Part shown: positions 54,091-64,000 of the stretch, one piece after another
Position numbering within the stretch: position 1 is the first letter of the stretch
Layout: every line of letters begins with the position of its first letter
NCBI GenBank assembly: GCA_037039685.1
Contig: JAWNGF010000004.1
Coordinates: 1,178,001 to 1,242,000, forward strand
Reading direction: 5' to 3'
DNA from: Ceratobasidium sp. AG-K
Lineage: Eukaryota > Basidiomycota > Agaricomycetes > Cantharellales > Ceratobasidiaceae
DNA: 64,000 nucleotides
Notes under the pieces: generated by a model
What the model saw: only the letters and a program-made list of their open reading frames with translations
Databases searched by the model: none
What the model was told of the DNA's origin: nothing
Translations under genes and position numbers: made by a program

Positions 54091-54851
54091 GTAAAGCCTC
54101 TGCGTTCATCCCGGGTTAGCCAGGTTAGGCGTCTATGTATGAGGGATGTACCTTGCAAAGTTCCGATGGCTGAAAGCCTGGTGACGTTCATGCCCAGCAG
54201 AGTGGTTGCTTGGTAAACATTGATCGACGATGGTGCCGCATCACGTGTAACGGGCGCTTACAGCGTGCTTCCGAGATCTCCGCGCCTACACATGCACACA
54301 CACATGGCCTTGCTCTTCACAACATTGTCCGGTAGACTGGCCATATCGTAACTATCCATGCGTATATTATTGAGCCCAACAATTTTCACAACAATTGAAG
54401 CTTACTTCATGGGCGACCTCTATAATTCACTAGAAATGCCCACGTCTGTGGAACTAGTACACCCAACATTAGGCACCGTAGCTGCCTTTGATATGAGTCT
54501 ATTGGGACTTCAATGCAGCTTCATACATTGTTTACCAACAAGTGAGACATATACACCATAGTGCCAAGTTTGCTCCATCACTGGTTCGAATTCTCCCCGG
54601 AGACCTTAGCGCCACCTGGTCATTGATAGATATCCTAATTGGAAGGCAGTCATGTTTTATAATCACTTCCTAAATCAAAGTTGCTTGGGTCCTGTGCCAA
54701 AAGCAAATCACTCAATGTAGAGCGTCTTCGCGTGCATACACCCATCGAATCTAGACGAATGTCAGTGCTCAACCGAGCTGGTGGTTTCAACGTTGAATAC
54801 AATTGATTAAAACATTGAAGCTAGGTATACATGAAATACAAGATTATTTCA
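54091..54851. other. Intergenic region
   Basis: About 760 bp between two minus-strand genes. No gene is supported; a 67-codon plus frame at 54358 has no recognisable features. Confidence 0.5.
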
Positions 54852-56456
54852 TCAATCCCAGTCTTCTTCTGCTAGAGCGGCATCCTTGACAAAATGAACC
54901 GTCGGGGAGATTTCAACCAAGTCATCCTTCCACTGATCCGTACGAGTGTAATTTCTAACTTTACTCGAGATCCAACATGACGTCTCCTCGACATATATTT
55001 CGAGACCCGGGTATGAATCAACAACCCATCGGAATGCATCTGGGTCGATACTAGACCCTACGAGACGCAGCTCGGCTAATTGAGATTTCGGAGGTCTTGT
55101 ACCTGCCGCACCTCCTGAGGGCAATGCTATGGCAAAGTTTGCCAATTCCAGAACCCGCAAAGTAGGTATGAAACCAAGTAGCTTCGGAAAATCTAAATTT
55201 ACGCTTTCCCCCTCGGCCGTCCGGATTGCTTCAGGTTGGGTTACATTGGAGCGGGAAAAAAACCTCTCGTGCTCGCCCCCGGTCAATGTATCCGACGACA
55301 GATTATGATTGTAAAGCAAGGTGGACATTCGTATGGGGTTTGAACCAGGCAAAATCAGGCGGAGCACACTGTCGTGCTGATAATCTTCAAATTCCAGATG
55401 TAATACTTCCAGGTCATTGAGGTGGGCAGGATTTGGTTCAATGTCTTCTTCTTCGTCGAGAGCAGTACCAACGTAGAGGAAACGCAGCTGAGGGCTAGCA
55501 GCTAGAACACCTGCAAGCTGAGACGGCGATAGCGAGAGCCCGGACGGGTCCGTAAGGTGGAGTTTTACAAGACCGTGGTATGCCTGACTCGTCCATCGGG
55601 GGTAGATACCATCAAGACGGAGGACAGTAACACCGTGTAAGACTCCTTCAAGGTGACTACTGGGAATGTCAAGTGTCCAAAACTCATCTTCATAGGATTC
55701 TTCGAATGTGGAGTCATTGGCCACGATAAATCCTTGTTGGTTACTATACTGGCTCTCTATAGCCAACTTCCCCAGGGTTCCAGGCGTACAGCTAGCGATG
55801 AACTCTTCGAGGATTGCGACTGCGTCGTCCCCAAACGAGTAATCGTATTCGAGCTTGAGTGAATTTGCTCTTTTAGCAGTGGAAGCACAGAGATTGAGTG
55901 TATCTTGTTTGTTCCGAATAGTAGTATTCGATCCATCGAGATTGATATGAACGTGCAACGGCAATTGACCTGAATGAGCGAAAAAGAACCTTCCCGAGCG
56001 AACTAGATCACTACTAAGCAGAGCAAACGGGCCAAGGTCGATGTGGGTCCAGAGATCGTGTGAACCAAGCGCAACAGAGCGCCAGTGCGAGCAGACGTGG
56101 AGTAAAGACTCGGGAGACCTATAGGAGTAATTCCGCAAAGCGCTTAAATCATCTCCCCATAAATCGCCGCACGTTATCGGAGCGGTAAGATGGAAAATGC
56201 GATTCAAGAGTTCGGGCGGGAGTGTATTGATGTGAACGATGGTGCGGCCATTTCCAAACTTTCCTAGTACTCTTCTGCACTGACCTATCAGTGATTCATA
56301 TGCATCAAGTTGCTCCAGCTCGTCGAGGATCGTGTCAAAGTGACTTTCAAGCGCGCAGCCAGACTCATATTCACTTCTGACAGCGAGGCTTGCGTTGAGA
56401 TAATGGTCCAAAGCGGATTTGAGGATACTGCTGGCGTCACGGAGTTTGTCGAGCAT
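54852..56456 (-). CDS. F-box protein with leucine-rich C-terminal region
   Basis: A single exon encodes 534 residues. After an N-terminal coiled segment (ASSILKSALDHYLNASLAVR) there is an F-box-like motif at about residues 75-125: INTLPPELLNRIFHLT, then SLLHVCSHWRSVALGSHDLW. The remainder has irregular leucine-rich stretches (GLVKLHLTDPSGLSLSPSQL, LNDLEVLHLEFEDYQ, LAELRLVGSSIDPDAFRWV). F-box proteins connect substrates to SCF ubiquitin ligases via Skp1 (family knowledge). This short-F-box plus LRR-like form is highly expanded in agaricomycetes, with unknown targets. An intron-less gene among intron-rich neighbours is typical of that family. Confidence 0.8.
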   Translation of the reverse strand: MLDKLRDASSILKSALDHYLNASLAVRSEYESGCALESHFDTILDELEQLDAYESLIGQCRRVLGKFGNGRTIVHINTLPPELLNRIFHLTAPITCGDLWGDDLSALRNYSYRSPESLLHVCSHWRSVALGSHDLWTHIDLGPFALLSSDLVRSGRFFFAHSGQLPLHVHINLDGSNTTIRNKQDTLNLCASTAKRANSLKLEYDYSFGDDAVAILEEFIASCTPGTLGKLAIESQYSNQQGFIVANDSTFEESYEDEFWTLDIPSSHLEGVLHGVTVLRLDGIYPRWTSQAYHGLVKLHLTDPSGLSLSPSQLAGVLAASPQLRFLYVGTALDEEEDIEPNPAHLNDLEVLHLEFEDYQHDSVLRLILPGSNPIRMSTLLYNHNLSSDTLTGGEHERFFSRSNVTQPEAIRTAEGESVNLDFPKLLGFIPTLRVLELANFAIALPSGGAAGTRPPKSQLAELRLVGSSIDPDAFRWVVDSYPGLEIYVEETSCWISSKVRNYTRTDQWKDDLVEISPTVHFVKDAALAEEDWD

Positions 56457-56875
56457 GGCGATAATCGGTGTCGTTGCCCCTACTGAAAGTAAAATTTGAT
56501 GATCTGGGGAGCAATATTAATAGAACGTTGAGTGGAGCACATCGAAGGCGTAATCCGATGTCTCCTGATGTATCCATATGCGTTTCAGCGCCCAGCGCTT
56601 TCCAGCTCACCTGTCAGTTCTGTTTGGATTAGACATCCTTGTATTCCCTTTTTTCCAGCCTTTTATCTCGGTTATCTCAGGTTTTATCATTCGGAGTCTT
56701 GATCGAAGAGGATGCATGTTCATTTCTCCCGTTTAGAAGGACGACTATATGCGCCAAATAACACGCTAGTGTGTGGATCTCGGGTGATTACCAAATGGCC
56801 TAATAGTATACTGTACAATAATGCGGTGCATTTATTTCAGAGGTTGCAAAGTTAGTCACCGGAACCCGCTGGAAA
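56457..56875. other. Intergenic region
   Basis: About 420 bp, containing the F-box gene promoter. I see no gene. Confidence 0.5.
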
Positions 56876-58618
56876 TCAAGGTGCCTTGAAAGTGGTGTCC
56901 GAATCTTGACTTGCGCGCAATTCGCTTGGTGTTGTAGGTACCCACGGGAAACCAAATCCGGAATTCCGAGTACCATCCGCGATCCTAGCTATCTCACGAC
57001 CATCGCCGGATAGGGGGTCCAAGTAATTGAGCCGGAGTTGTCCCTCTAGGTCTGCTTCGTTCAGCGATGGAAGTTTATAATTGCTGTCCTCGAGACCTGT
57101 AGCACACACGCCTTCGGTTATCGCGAGTATTCTTGGACCTGAAGTATGAACCACTCACTGTGGCTCGAGGCATAATCGATCTCCATGTTGTCCGTACATG
57201 TTACGACCTGGGTCGTGACATGAACATCGAGTCCCCTCCCACGCGCATAGGCAGCTTGCTGAGGCTCCTCAAACCCGTTCGAGGATACCTGCTCGGGGCT
57301 CTTCTAGCGTTGATTATTGTGCCCCGAAATCTTAGACGGCAAACAGGTAGAGACTTACGTATATTGTTAACTCCGTGCAGTTCACCACCTTGACCAGTAA
57401 ACGGGACATATACATTTCAATTGAAAGCTGGTGTCTAATAAGCTAGCTAACTCATTTTTCAGAAAGCTAGCACGCTTACCTTGACCATGAACGCGACTGC
57501 ATGAAATTGCAAGCTACCGCAGATTTGTCAGCGCACAAATACGACGTAATTTAGCCATTAAATTTAGTTGGGCTTACTAAACGAGGTCGTTCCGATAACT
57601 GAGCATACCAATAATAATAACGTCCATCGAGAGGGATACCACGACGATTCGCAGATTGCCTAAATTTACAATAAGCCTACCATACCGTTTCAACTGGATT
57701 TTACCCAGAAATCAATCAACTCGCTCTCAACCACCGGAATGGACGCTTACATCCCGAGACAGGAGTCTTTGGCGAATAACTCGAATGAACATGAAGTTCA
57801 AAGCAGCATCTGTAAGCAAATATAGGCACTTCTAGATATGCACGCTATCAGCTTCGTGCTTGAGGAAGCTGATTAAAGGAACTAGCTTCTTGCCTCGATA
57901 TGGTCCCAATACCAGTTGATTCGGATATAGGTTTCTGAGATCTGCAGTTTCGCCGGAATCCAAGTGCAATAAATGGACACGTTAAGCACGGTGACCCATA
58001 TTGCGATTGCAGTCTTGAGCCAGAACTGCCAAACGTTAGTCTTACGAGCCATCGACGGCGACCCCAGAATGGACTCACCTTTTGTGAATCGTTCGCCAAA
58101 AGAATACATATACGGCTAACTATTATTTGAAGGAGAAACTGGAGCTGAAGTGCCCAAAGCCTGTCAATTGGCCAACGGATAAGTCAGTTGTTCTATCCAT
58201 CGCCACTAGAACTGCAACTCACGTTACGATGACAAAATAAAGCCAAAACGAATAACTAATGACATTACATAGATGCAGCCAGGCTACTATAGCCAATGCG
58301 CTACAGCTAATCAAATTATTAAGCTCGGATTTCGGTCAGAGCTAATAAAGTAAACTTACGCAAAGAGTTCAAGCCAGCACATGATAATGTATGCGTTTCG
58401 CTTGCGCATCTTTCGAGTCTGTTTGAATCCGTCCCACCCAACAAACCACCCAAACCCAATCTGAACATTCACAATAAAAGCATATGGGCTACAGGTCAAG
58501 CTGAGCCGGGACTTATTGGGCTCACCGTGAACCCGAAGGCCAGCGTGGCGAGCCTCATATCTCCCTCGAGGACTTCCGTTTCTTCGAAAGGATTATCGGT
58601 TTTGAAAGTTGGCCACAT
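56876..58618 (-). CDS. Multi-helix (about seven-TM) membrane protein, basidiomycete orphan family
   Basis: About eight exons. The start at 58618 reads MWPTFKTDNPFEETEVLEGD, then MRLATLAFGFTIGFGWFVGW across the first intron, the basic loop KQTRKMRKRNAYIIMCWLEL, and helices (AIVAWLHLCNVISYSFWLYF, TLWALQLQFLLQIIVSRICI, an NVSIYCTWIPAKLQISETYI segment). Later come DAALNFMFIRVIRQRLLSRD, VVVSLSMDVIIIGMLSYRND and LQFHAVAFMVK. A cytoplasmic tail ends TTFKAP at 56876. Helix count and topology suggest a seven-TM receptor-like protein; no ligand is known. Exons between about 57150 and 57840 are only partly resolved. An upstream in-frame ATG at 58834 is rejected because MWP starts the conserved block. 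Confidence 0.6.
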
Positions 58619-59076
58619 GCGGGGCGGGCAAAAAAGGTAGGCGAGCTGCGTCGATATGGGCGTTTTAAGCCTCTGATCTCCCGAGTGGCCAGCCCATGAA
58701 ATACGGCGAAAGATCCCGAAGGCGTGGATGTGCGTTGTCCAGGTGTGTTTTGGAAATAATACTGGGTATCGGATGATATGTAACATCTGTGTATGACATA
58801 TGTTCCTCGGAATTTCATAGGCTAAAGGAGCCAAGGTGTAAGTAACGATTGAATCAGCCTTGTTTCAGACCCAGTTCTTGTGTTGGTTACGGGCTTGGCT
58901 ATATTATATTCAGTAAACACATTGTACGCCGTTGGCACATTGGCGATGAAAAGTCGTCCAACCATACACCTCATGAGTTGAGAACCAGAACGTTAGAAAA
59001 GATCACTAGTTCCAAGCTCTTTGGTCAGGAATTCTGTGGATATAGTTAGTACAACAGCCTCGCCAAGATATAGATG
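58619..59076. other. Intergenic region
   Basis: About 460 bp upstream of the seven-TM gene and downstream of the carrier gene. Nothing further is seen. Confidence 0.5.
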
Positions 59077-60478
59077 TCAAGGCTCGCCTTTTGTCAGCTC
59101 ATAGGCGGCGAAGGTTGATGCTGCAGCCGGTATACTCCGGAGGACTGAAGAAATATAGTTAGTATGTTTGCTGTACTCGACAAGGGCGCTCAAGCTACTG
59201 ACGTGATGGCGAGAGCCCACGGAACAAGCCAGCACTGTGGGGTTACAGGATAGTTAATTCTCGGGTTCCTTCATGTGACCAGTCACTTACACCCCCCCTT
59301 CTTTTACAATGTTTCTCAGCTCTTGAGTAATGTAATCAAACCCTTTGGGCGGGGCGTCCGCAAGTTGTATTCGGGACTTGACAACATCTAGAGAGGGATG
59401 GGAATTGGATCCTGTGTGTTGTCAAGAGGTATCTCACCAAGCGGATAGCAGGACAACCAATAAGATATCTAAAAATAAATGTGAGTAGTGTGCAATACGG
59501 CATATACTGTAAACTTACACCCCCACACGAGCCGCTCGCAAGTAGCGCCCAAACTGGTATCTGGTCGCCATACTTTGTACGGAACTTCCGCTTGCTATAC
59601 TCATACCCAGTATAAAATCTAAAGACGAGGCATTGTTCAATAGCCACCTGGGAACCATTTCACCAAAGAACGTACCCAGCATAAGCAGGTATCTCGCGGG
59701 CGACCGTTGCCTACGGGGGACGTTACTAATTGTCCGTTGTATGCTTCGAAACCAGCATACCCAGAAACCTCTCATAACACCCTTTCTAAAACCGTGCTCG
59801 CTCCACATATCCCAGAATACTCTTGAAAGCCTCTTATCGCCCTTTGCCCCGTATTGTCCCTGCATGCGCACCTTGAACATTTCAACTACGTGAACGGGTT
59901 TAATCGGATCGTTGGGGTAATAGACCAATGACTTACCGGGACTAGCAAGTATGGAGTTTACAGCCCCAGCTATTGCGCCTGACGCGGCGATCTCCTTGAG
60001 AGACAACTCGGGGAAAGGAGAGACGATTCGCTTGGATATCGCATAGGATGCGAATAGTAGTGAGTTGACCCCGGCGATTCCAAGGAGAGGGGAAGCCATT
60101 CCTAGCAGAAATTTAGAACGAAGCAAGACTCTGGATAAGATCCGATTTCATACCCTTATACAAGGCGAAAAATCCCTCCTTCCGAACCGTTTGAGTGAGA
60201 ATATCCATTGGTCCTTTCTAGTAGACGAGCACGATGAGATGACTGGCGTTATACCAACTCGTTTCACGTACAAACATCCCCTCTACCATCCAGTTAGATA
60301 TCAGTTGGGGTTATCTCTCACAATGCATAGACTTACTTGGGGCAATCTGCGCGCGGGTTTTGATTGTGTCCAACGGTTGCCCGACAAGGACCTGGGCAGC
60401 TCCGCCCACACTACCAGCGGCGAGGTCAATCCCGACATTTGGCCCGAGAATATTCCTCAGGGAGAAGTCGTTGGGCAT
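59077..60478 (-). CDS. CRC1: Mitochondrial carnitine/acylcarnitine carrier
   Basis: About nine exons encode roughly 300 residues, the usual carrier length. Three repeats carry the carrier signature: QPLDTIKTRAQ in repeat 1, SPVEMFKVRMQGQYG in repeat 2 and YPLDVVKSRIQLADAP in repeat 3. Each is followed by the [DE]Gx...[YWLF]xG elements (EGFFALYKG; HGFRKGVMRGFW; GLFRGLSPSLLRSIPAA). AREIPAYAGFYTGYEYSKRK is characteristic of the acylcarnitine/carnitine group, which exchanges acylcarnitine for carnitine across the inner membrane. The start at 60478 gives MPNDFSLRNILGPNVGIDLA. Junctions such as ASP/VEMFK and RGFW/ATVAREIP keep phase. The stop is at 59077-59079. The substrate is inferred from the family. 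Confidence 0.85.
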
Positions 60479-61357
60479 GTTCGTTGGGGGGTCCTGTCGC
60501 TGGTGGTTGATTTAGCCTTTGATTCATCTTGCAAACCCCAGACAAGATGGCGTCATCCTTTGGCGCTGATCCCTGGTGGCGCTAGCTCTCTAATAGACGC
60601 TGCTCCCTGCACAGCTCTGCTTATTTGTGACTGCAACGAGGACGTAACGTGATTATAACCGTCTACGAACACCATATTCCCGTAGTTGACACAACATATA
60701 TTTGGCAGCCTCGCCATATTCGATGTGGGAATGACAATATCCTATGCTTCTCGAGACCGCCAAGACCGAAGAACAGGCTGCTGCGCATGGGCGCATTCAC
60801 CGAATCAGACTGCCTTGTCTCGTCCGTCCTTGGTTTACCTTATCTTGCGACGTTCATACAGCATATGGTGTGCAATCTCGTAACTTCTCAGCGCGCATTC
60901 GTGATTCGGGTTGGAGCCCGCCCCGCTCTTGTGTCGACTTCTTGTGCCTAGGTTCTGCGTGCAAGCCCAAAATTCCTCGTTCTATTGGACGTAACCACTC
61001 GCAAATTTCCATGAATTCGTGTAGTAGCCCCCTGTATGTCCATTGGGCTTGCCACAGACATAACGCAACCGATGGCGTTTGATATGCTTCTTCCGCGAGA
61101 ACCTGCGCCCAAATATTCTTCCCTGGTATCACCTGGGTTGAAAGCTCCAGCGACCCTTTGCTGGCGTTATCGCATCGACCAAAATGGCAGGCAAGCCATG
61201 ACTTGGCATCATACGCACGCGGTGAATGGAGTACCTGCTTTATCCGTACCCCCACCGCATGGTCTTCAGCACCATTCAAACTACATAAATGGACTAAATA
61301 CCCAGTCAAGGTCTCTCCAGGTCCCTGTACTTTGGCTAAAAGCCATACCTACTTACC
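60479..61357. other. Divergent intergenic region (carrier / oligopeptide transporter)
   Basis: About 880 bp between divergent starts. A 151-codon minus frame (60854-61309) is open but shows no domain, so I leave it uncalled. Confidence 0.5.
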
Positions 61358-64000
61358 ATGGCCCTGCAACCGACGACACCAGCCACGGAACTGCCTCATC
61401 TCTCTGAGAGAAAGGGCAGTAGCGGATCTCTGGGCTTCGACGAGAAAGACCCTCGGGTACGCCTCCGCTTTGACAAGTCTTCCGAAAGTTGACCCCAACT
61501 GATTCCACCCTCTTTGCAGTTATTCGAGAATGAAGGTTCTGAGGTCGCTAGGGATCTTGAACTTCTCGACGCCCAACAAGCCGAACGCCTCGCCCGACTC
61601 GCTGAAGAAATTACTGACGAAGAGGCTGAAGTTATCATCCGAGAAGTTTTGGATGAGCACAGGTTGGTGGTCACAAGCATTCATGAAATTCTTCCGTTGA
61701 CGCACGGCACCTTGTAGGCATGACCCCGGCTATCCTGGTGGGGTCATTGACGTGGCCAAGCGTTTCTTGGAGGATCCGACACTCAGAGACGACCCTGCTC
61801 TATACCAGAAGACGCTGCGCGAGGTAAAGATGGAAGTAGCACTAATCATCCATGACTCGCCCTACGTCGAGGTAATACCCTCCTTGAACTCTGTTGGATC
61901 CGTTTAGTGCTTACACGCCTTTAATAGGTCCGTGCTGTAGTTTCTGCCGAAGACGACCCCTCCACCCCGGTCAGCACTATACGTGCTTGGACTATTGGCC
62001 TTATCTTTGCATGTGCTGGGGCATTGATTAATCAACTATTCTCCCTTCGCTACCCTCGTATTGAGGTATGATAAGCATTATCAAACCTAATGTTGGTTAA
62101 CATGTGCCGGTATAGATTGACGAAATTGTAGCACAACTACTGGCATATCGTACGTAACATGTTCTTCACTCATATGCGAGATTCTCATCTATCGCGTACA
62201 GCCGCTGGTACCGCATGGGCCCGCTTTATGCCAAATGCGACACTCAACCTATTTGGGTACAAGCTGGTAGGCATGAGCGGATTATCTATGTTTGTCGTGC
62301 TGAGTGGTCTATGATGCTACAGCCGTTGAACCCTGGTCCATTCAACAAGAAGGAACACATGGTAAGTAGAGATGATTGACATAACCCTCCAAACCAACCA
62401 CCGCCTGTAGTTGATTACTATTATGGCCAACGTTTCTTTTGGTGTCGGGTACTCTGCCTATGTCATCGTTGTTCAACGTGTTCCAACCTTTTTCAACCAA
62501 GACTGGGCCAAGCAATTTGGATACCAGATTACACTTTCACTGTCCTTCCAGTTGATGGGTTATGGATTGGCTGGTTTGACGCGCAGGTTCTTGGTATACC
62601 CTGCCGCCGCAATCTGGCCAAGGAACCTGGTACGTTCTTCTTGACATTCTACCAAGGACTTCTCTCAAATTCAGTTATAGGCAGCGATTGCTTTGAACAA
62701 CAGCTTCCATGCCAACACAAACCCGATTGTAAATGGCTGGAAGATTAGCCAGATGCGGTTCTTTATGTATGCGTTCGGGGGCATGGTAAGTGCTCAATGA
62801 TCTCACGCACAAGCCAAGACTAGACGGTCTTCTTTTAGTTTGTCTACTTCTGGTTCCCCAACTACATCATTGGCGCCATGTCTTACTTTTCCTGGTCCGT
62901 CAAGCATCCTCGTTCCTACCCAAAGTTTACTAATAGGTCCACGCAGGATTGCGTGGATCAAGCCCGAGAGCATTATTCTTGCTGCGGTCGCGGGTACCAA
63001 CACCGGCCTGGGCCTTAACCCGCTGCCGACCTTTGACTGGAAGTACGTGAGGCTATGTTTACTACAAGGATTGTTGACATTTATTTGTGTCGTAGTGTCG
63101 TCGAGGCCACCATCCAGCCACTAATTTCGCCATTCTGTAGGCCTCTTTTACTCAAGTAGTGTTAGAGCAATGCTAATACGCGGTTTACTAGTTGCTACGC
63201 TGAACAACTTCCTAGGAATGCTCACAACATTCCCAATTGTGCTCGCGATTTGGCTCACAAATACATGGTGAGTTGAAACATATCATCCACACGTCCAGCG
63301 CTGACGCATTGATAATCAAAGGTACACCGGGCATCTGTAAGTAAACTAAAGGCGGGACTTGGCTGGAGTTCTTACACAATTTCCTTGAACAGCCCCATCA
63401 ATAGCAACCGGTAAGCCCTATACTTGGGTTGGTTCTCTCTACTAAACATCAGATCAGACCATACGATCGCTTCGGCAAGCAGTACAAAGTTGGTAATGTC
63501 GTCGATGACTTTGGTTTCTACGACCAGGTCGCGTATGAACAGTACAGCCCTCTGTACCTGTCCGCTGGTCAGGCCTTCTTGTATGGCACGTTCTTTGCCG
63601 TCTATCCCGCGACATTGGTGTACGCATACTGTGAGCTCGAATCTATCGAACCTTGGGCTTCTTTGACACTCGCTTAGTGTATCACCGTCATGAAATTGTC
63701 AGAGGCTTCAAGAGCTTGATCAAGCGCAAGGATCCTCGGTATGCAAACGCTTATTCCACTCATCCTCGTTACTGACAATGTCCTAGTCAGGACCACAAGG
63801 ATGTTCACAACAGGCTCATGGCTGCTTACCCCGAGGGTATGATTATTCGCCTCACGAGATATCAAGTCGCCTAACCTGAATTTTTAGCCCCCGAATGGTG
63901 GTATGCGGTGCTCCTGCTCGTGGCCATCGCTCTCGGCCGTAAGTACCTCGCTTATCCACCCACCACATCACTCATCATTACTTCAGTTATTGCGATCCTG
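61358..64000 (+). CDS. Oligopeptide transporter (OPT family), 3' end outside the window
   Basis: Many short exons run off the right edge. The start at 61358 gives MALQPTTPATELPHLSERKG, a soluble N-terminus with an acidic helix (EEITDEEAEVIIREVLDEH). The OPT signature SPY is present (IIHDSPYVEVRAVVSAEDDP), then the first helices (IRAWTIGLIFACAGALINQL FSLRYP split over an intron), PAGTAWARFMPNATLNLFGY, LNPGPFNKKEHMLITIMANV, NVSFGVGYSAYVIVVQR and WPRNLAAIALNNSFHANTN. Later come IIGAMSYFSWIAWIKPES and LSAGQAFLYGTFFAVYPATL. OPT proteins are proton-coupled importers of tetra-/pentapeptides or glutathione at the plasma membrane (family knowledge). At least 12 introns are visible. About four-fifths of the usual 750-900 residues are present. 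Confidence 0.88.

Noticed and set aside
54575..54600. GGTTCGAATTC, another tRNA T-arm lookalike
   Set aside because: The adjacent bases do not pair and no cloverleaf fits.
60854..61309. 151-codon minus ORF in the divergent promoter region
   Set aside because: No family features, and it overlaps the promoter of the oligopeptide transporter.
1..64000. CRISPR arrays, insertion sequences, attachment sites, autonomous transposons, viral genes
   Set aside because: No regularly spaced direct repeats, transposase, reverse transcriptase, integrase or capsid-like protein is encoded in any frame I examined.

Overview
The window is nuclear DNA of a filamentous basidiomycete, most likely an agaricomycete close to Rhizoctonia/Thanatephorus (Ceratobasidiaceae). 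The evidence is gene content and architecture: many introns of about 40-70 nt with GTAAGT-type donors, F-BAR/SH3, zeta-COP, Oxa1, Rce1, Cdh1 and Pop3 orthologues, CFEM proteins, a seven-helix 'MWP...' membrane protein, an HSPA12-like Hsp70, and TPR, F-box and nucleotidyltransferase genes of lineage-expanded type. Nothing looks bacterial or viral: no operons, no Shine-Dalgarno sites and no CRISPR array. All exon models are manual splice reconstructions, checked by reading phase and family motifs.

Layout. 1-5.5 kb: F-BAR/SH3 cytokinesis protein and coatomer zeta, both minus. 5.9-13.3 kb: an accessory stretch with three tandem CFEM-type, probably GPI-anchored secreted protein genes sharing intron phases 2 and 1, a TPR pseudogene with two in-frame stops, and a decayed fourth CFEM 3' end inside a duplicated flank. 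13.4-16.7 kb: SUR7/PalI-like 4-TM protein, Pop3 (with a probable frameshift at an A6 tract) and a BRCT protein. 17.1-19.8 kb: a hairpin element and two tandem AbiEii-like nucleotidyltransferase-fold genes. 20-25.4 kb: TMEM70-like mitochondrial protein and a membrane-anchored spermidine-synthase-like protein. 25.6-35.7 kb: cytochrome b2 lactate dehydrogenase, two PPxY alpha-arrestin-like genes, a DUF202-type membrane protein, Oxa1 and orphans.

37-41.2 kb: Cdh1/Fzr1, a degenerate minisatellite and a tandem pair of small TATA-driven orphan genes. 41.6-44.1 kb: HSPA12-like gene. 45.3-49.5 kb: two divergent, related Pcl-type cyclin genes. 50-54 kb: small mitochondrial-type protein, Rce1 CAAX protease and a nuclear low-complexity protein. 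54.8-61 kb: F-box protein, seven-TM orphan and carnitine/acylcarnitine carrier. 61.4 kb to the end: an oligopeptide transporter cut by the window edge.

Themes. Cell-cycle and septation genes (Cdh1, two Pcl cyclins, F-BAR) and membrane-traffic or protein-quality genes (zeta-COP, arrestins, Rce1, Oxa1) are mixed with fast-evolving accessory loci. The least described items are the tandem nucleotidyltransferases, the tandem small orphan pair, the CFEM cluster with its decayed copy, and three GC-AG introns.
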